Positions 62,383 through 64,000 of a DNA stretch of 64,000 nt are shown piece after piece. Position 1 is the stretch's first letter, and every line of letters begins with the position of its first letter. The notes under the pieces were generated by a model that searched no databases, was not told the origin of the DNA, and was given only the letters and a program-made list of their open reading frames with translations. This stretch comes from Ramlibacter humi (GTDB lineage Bacteria; Pseudomonadota; Gammaproteobacteria; Burkholderiales; Burkholderiaceae_C): contig NZ_SMLK01000005.1 of NCBI RefSeq assembly GCF_004681975.1, forward strand, positions 124,001 to 188,000, in the 5' to 3' direction. A program made the position numbers and the translations under genes.

Positions 62383-64000
62383 GGCGCGTTCAGCAGTTGT
62401 TGGCGCAGGCGGTCGAATTCACGGTCGGTTTCCAGCGTCTGGCGGTTGCTCGACAGGGCCATGGTGGCCCGGCTGCCGGCCTGCGCCGGCGCGAGCCACA
62501 CCCACAGGCGGCGCTCCCGGACATAGAGCATCGCAAAAACACCGGCGATCAGCAAAGCGCAGCCCAGATACACGATGTAGTGACCGGGGGAACGCGTGAC
62601 CTGGAACACGCTGGCCTGCACCTGCTGAAAATCCTTGAGCTCGAAAGCCATCGGCGCAGGGTACAGGGCGACGTCGCCCAGCGCGAGCACCGCTTGAGCC
62701 ATGAAGGCCTGCGTGCGCTCCCCCTGCTCCATAGGCGCCAGGCCGGCCTGCTGCCGCGCCATCTGATTCAGCTCGAACAGCACGCCACCCAGGATGCGCA
62801 CCACGACCTCGCCGGCGCGGCTGCGCTCGGCTTCGGGCACGCGCGCCTCCAGGTAGTCGGACACCGCCGCCAGGCCCGCGCCCTTGCCGCCCGCCGCGGG
62901 GTCGCCCGCGAACAGCGCCAGCGCCTGGCCCGCGGAGGCAGCGAGCTGCTCGGTCACCTGCGGCTTGCTGGCGTCGGTGGCGCTGCGCGAATAGCGGCGC
63001 ACGGCTTCGGCCCGCATCGCCGGATCGTCCAGCGCGGCGCGCAGGCGCAGGAAGCCGTCCAGGCTGCCCTGCTCGTCCGCGGGCACGCGCAGGTAGCGGA
63101 AGTTGTCCGCCGGCGTCTCGCGCATGCCCAGCAGGAACAGCGGCACGCCCTCGCCCAGGTCGATGGGCAGCATGTAGTTGTGGAATTCGCGCGCCTGGCC
63201 GGCCGCATCGCGCAGCTTGTAGGTGATGGAAGGGCCGACGTTGCGCAGCTCCTTTTTGGTCACCGTCTTGTTGGCCGCGCCCAGGCGCTCGCCGATCGAC
63301 TCGCGCAGGTCCACCTTGCGCGGGTCGGCGCCGCTGCGGCTGCCGTCGGCCAGGTTTTCCACGTTGATCACGCGCAGCGCGGTGAATTCCAGCGTGAGCT
63401 TGTCGCTCTGCGACGTGCCGCGCGCCAGCTGCGTGCTGCCGCCGATGTTGCCCTGCACTTCGAAGCGCGGCGCCCGGCCGTCCAGCGGCACCGCCTGCAG
63501 CTTCACGTGGGAGCCGCCGTCGTCGAAGCTGGACTGGTAGATCTCCACGCCGCGCCAGCGGGCCGGGTGATTCACCTCCACGCGCGCCGGGACCGCTTCG
63601 CCCGTCTCGCGGTCGTGGATGACGATGTCGCTGGCGAACAGCTTGGGCATGCCCGTCGAGTAGTGCTCGACGATGAACTTCTTCAGCTCGATGGTGAACG
63701 GCAGCTCCTGCAGCAGGATGCCGTCGGATTGCGACAGGATGGCGGTGCCGGCCTGGGTGCCTTCGGCCACCAGCAGGTTGCCGCGGAACGTGGGGTTGGT
63801 GGGCGCCAGGCGGTGCTGCGCTGGCACGTCGGCGATCATGCCGCCGCCGGTGTACGGCGTCTTGCCGCCGAACAGCATCTGCGCGCGCACGATCAGGTCG
63901 CCATCCAGCAGGCCGCCCAGGCACACCAGCACGATGGCGCTGTGCGCGGCGATGTAGCCGATCTTGTTCACCGCGCCCGCCTTGGCGGCGATCATCCAGC
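62379..64000 (-). CDS. resB: Cytochrome c biogenesis protein ResB (partial, start beyond window)
   Basis: The C-terminal 540 or so residues of a ResB protein; the N-terminal membrane helices lie beyond position 64000. Seen: a membrane segment near the window end (IGYIAAHSAIVLVCLGGLL), a large periplasmic domain (FTIELKKFIVEHYSTGMPKL, YQSSFDDGGSHVK), and the final helix SPGHYIVYLGCALLIAGVFA. The Met at 63995 is internal, not the start. Confidence 0.95.
   Translation of the reverse strand, partial: WMIAAKAGAVNKIGYIAAHSAIVLVCLGGLLDGDLIVRAQMLFGGKTPYTGGGMIADVPAQHRLAPTNPTFRGNLLVAEGTQAGTAILSQSDGILLQELPFTIELKKFIVEHYSTGMPKLFASDIVIHDRETGEAVPARVEVNHPARWRGVEIYQSSFDDGGSHVKLQAVPLDGRAPRFEVQGNIGGSTQLARGTSQSDKLTLEFTALRVINVENLADGSRSGADPRKVDLRESIGERLGAANKTVTKKELRNVGPSITYKLRDAAGQAREFHNYMLPIDLGEGVPLFLLGMRETPADNFRYLRVPADEQGSLDGFLRLRAALDDPAMRAEAVRRYSRSATDASKPQVTEQLAASAGQALALFAGDPAAGGKGAGLAAVSDYLEARVPEAERSRAGEVVVRILGGVLFELNQMARQQAGLAPMEQGERTQAFMAQAVLALGDVALYPAPMAFELKDFQQVQASVFQVTRSPGHYIVYLGCALLIAGVFAMLYVRERRLWVWLAPAQAGSRATMALSSNRQTLETDREFDRLRQQLLNAP

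Overview
The window is a high-GC, densely packed chromosomal segment. Its gene order is typical of Burkholderiales, most likely Comamonadaceae (Ramlibacter/Variovorax-like): mla - ABC exporter - ibaG - murA - his - HIT - tatABC - htrA, petABC - sspAB, gltBD, aroKB - pilMNOPQ // PBP1A, and cyaY // lptM-lysA. The assignment rests on gene content and protein resemblance recalled from these families, not on a database search.

Layout. 0-4.2 kb: secA and an M23 peptidase, with a divergent DUF721 gene. 4.3-8.6 kb: tRNA-Thr(UGU), sspB-sspA, and the cytochrome bc1 operon petABC with a strong terminator. 8.7-12.1 kb: mscL, pdxA, Nif3-like gene, HtrA-type protease. 12.2-29.6 kb: a long leftward gene train holding the Mla phospholipid-transport operon, an ABC-2 exporter, ibaG, murA, hisGDCBHAFIE, a DUF4870 gene, a HIT gene and tatABC. 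A RecF/OLD-type AAA ATPase gene is wedged between hisA and hisF. 29.7-35.9 kb: glutamate synthase gltBD with a clear promoter and terminator. 36-42.5 kb: a RAYT transposase, a small membrane protein, a methyltransferase, a DUF1415 gene, an MFS transporter, dgt, aroB and aroK. 42.5-50.3 kb: the type IV pilus alignment/secretin operon pilMNOPQ, divergent from PBP1A.

50.6-57.8 kb: an apparently complete filamentous (Inoviridae-type) prophage of about 7.2 kb with more A/T-rich codon use than its neighbours. It carries a repressor-like gene, an operator-bearing divergent control region, a ssDNA-binding protein, a major coat protein, several tiny membrane proteins, a Thr-rich adsorption protein, a DUF2523 pVI homologue, a Zot-type assembly ATPase, an HUH Rep and a serine recombinase. 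It also carries a reverse-strand DUF4124-like lipoprotein gene that looks like cargo. The element fits almost exactly between the divergent host genes cyaY and lptM-lysA. Its two end genes face outwards: the repressor stop codon overlaps the cyaY start, and the recombinase stop lies 21 bp before lptM. Host expression on both sides may therefore depend on prophage transcripts. No phage secretin gene is present, so export would need a host secretin.

57.8-64 kb: lptM, lysA, the MsrPQ periplasmic methionine sulfoxide repair system, and the CcsB/ResB cytochrome c maturation genes. ResB is cut by the window end.
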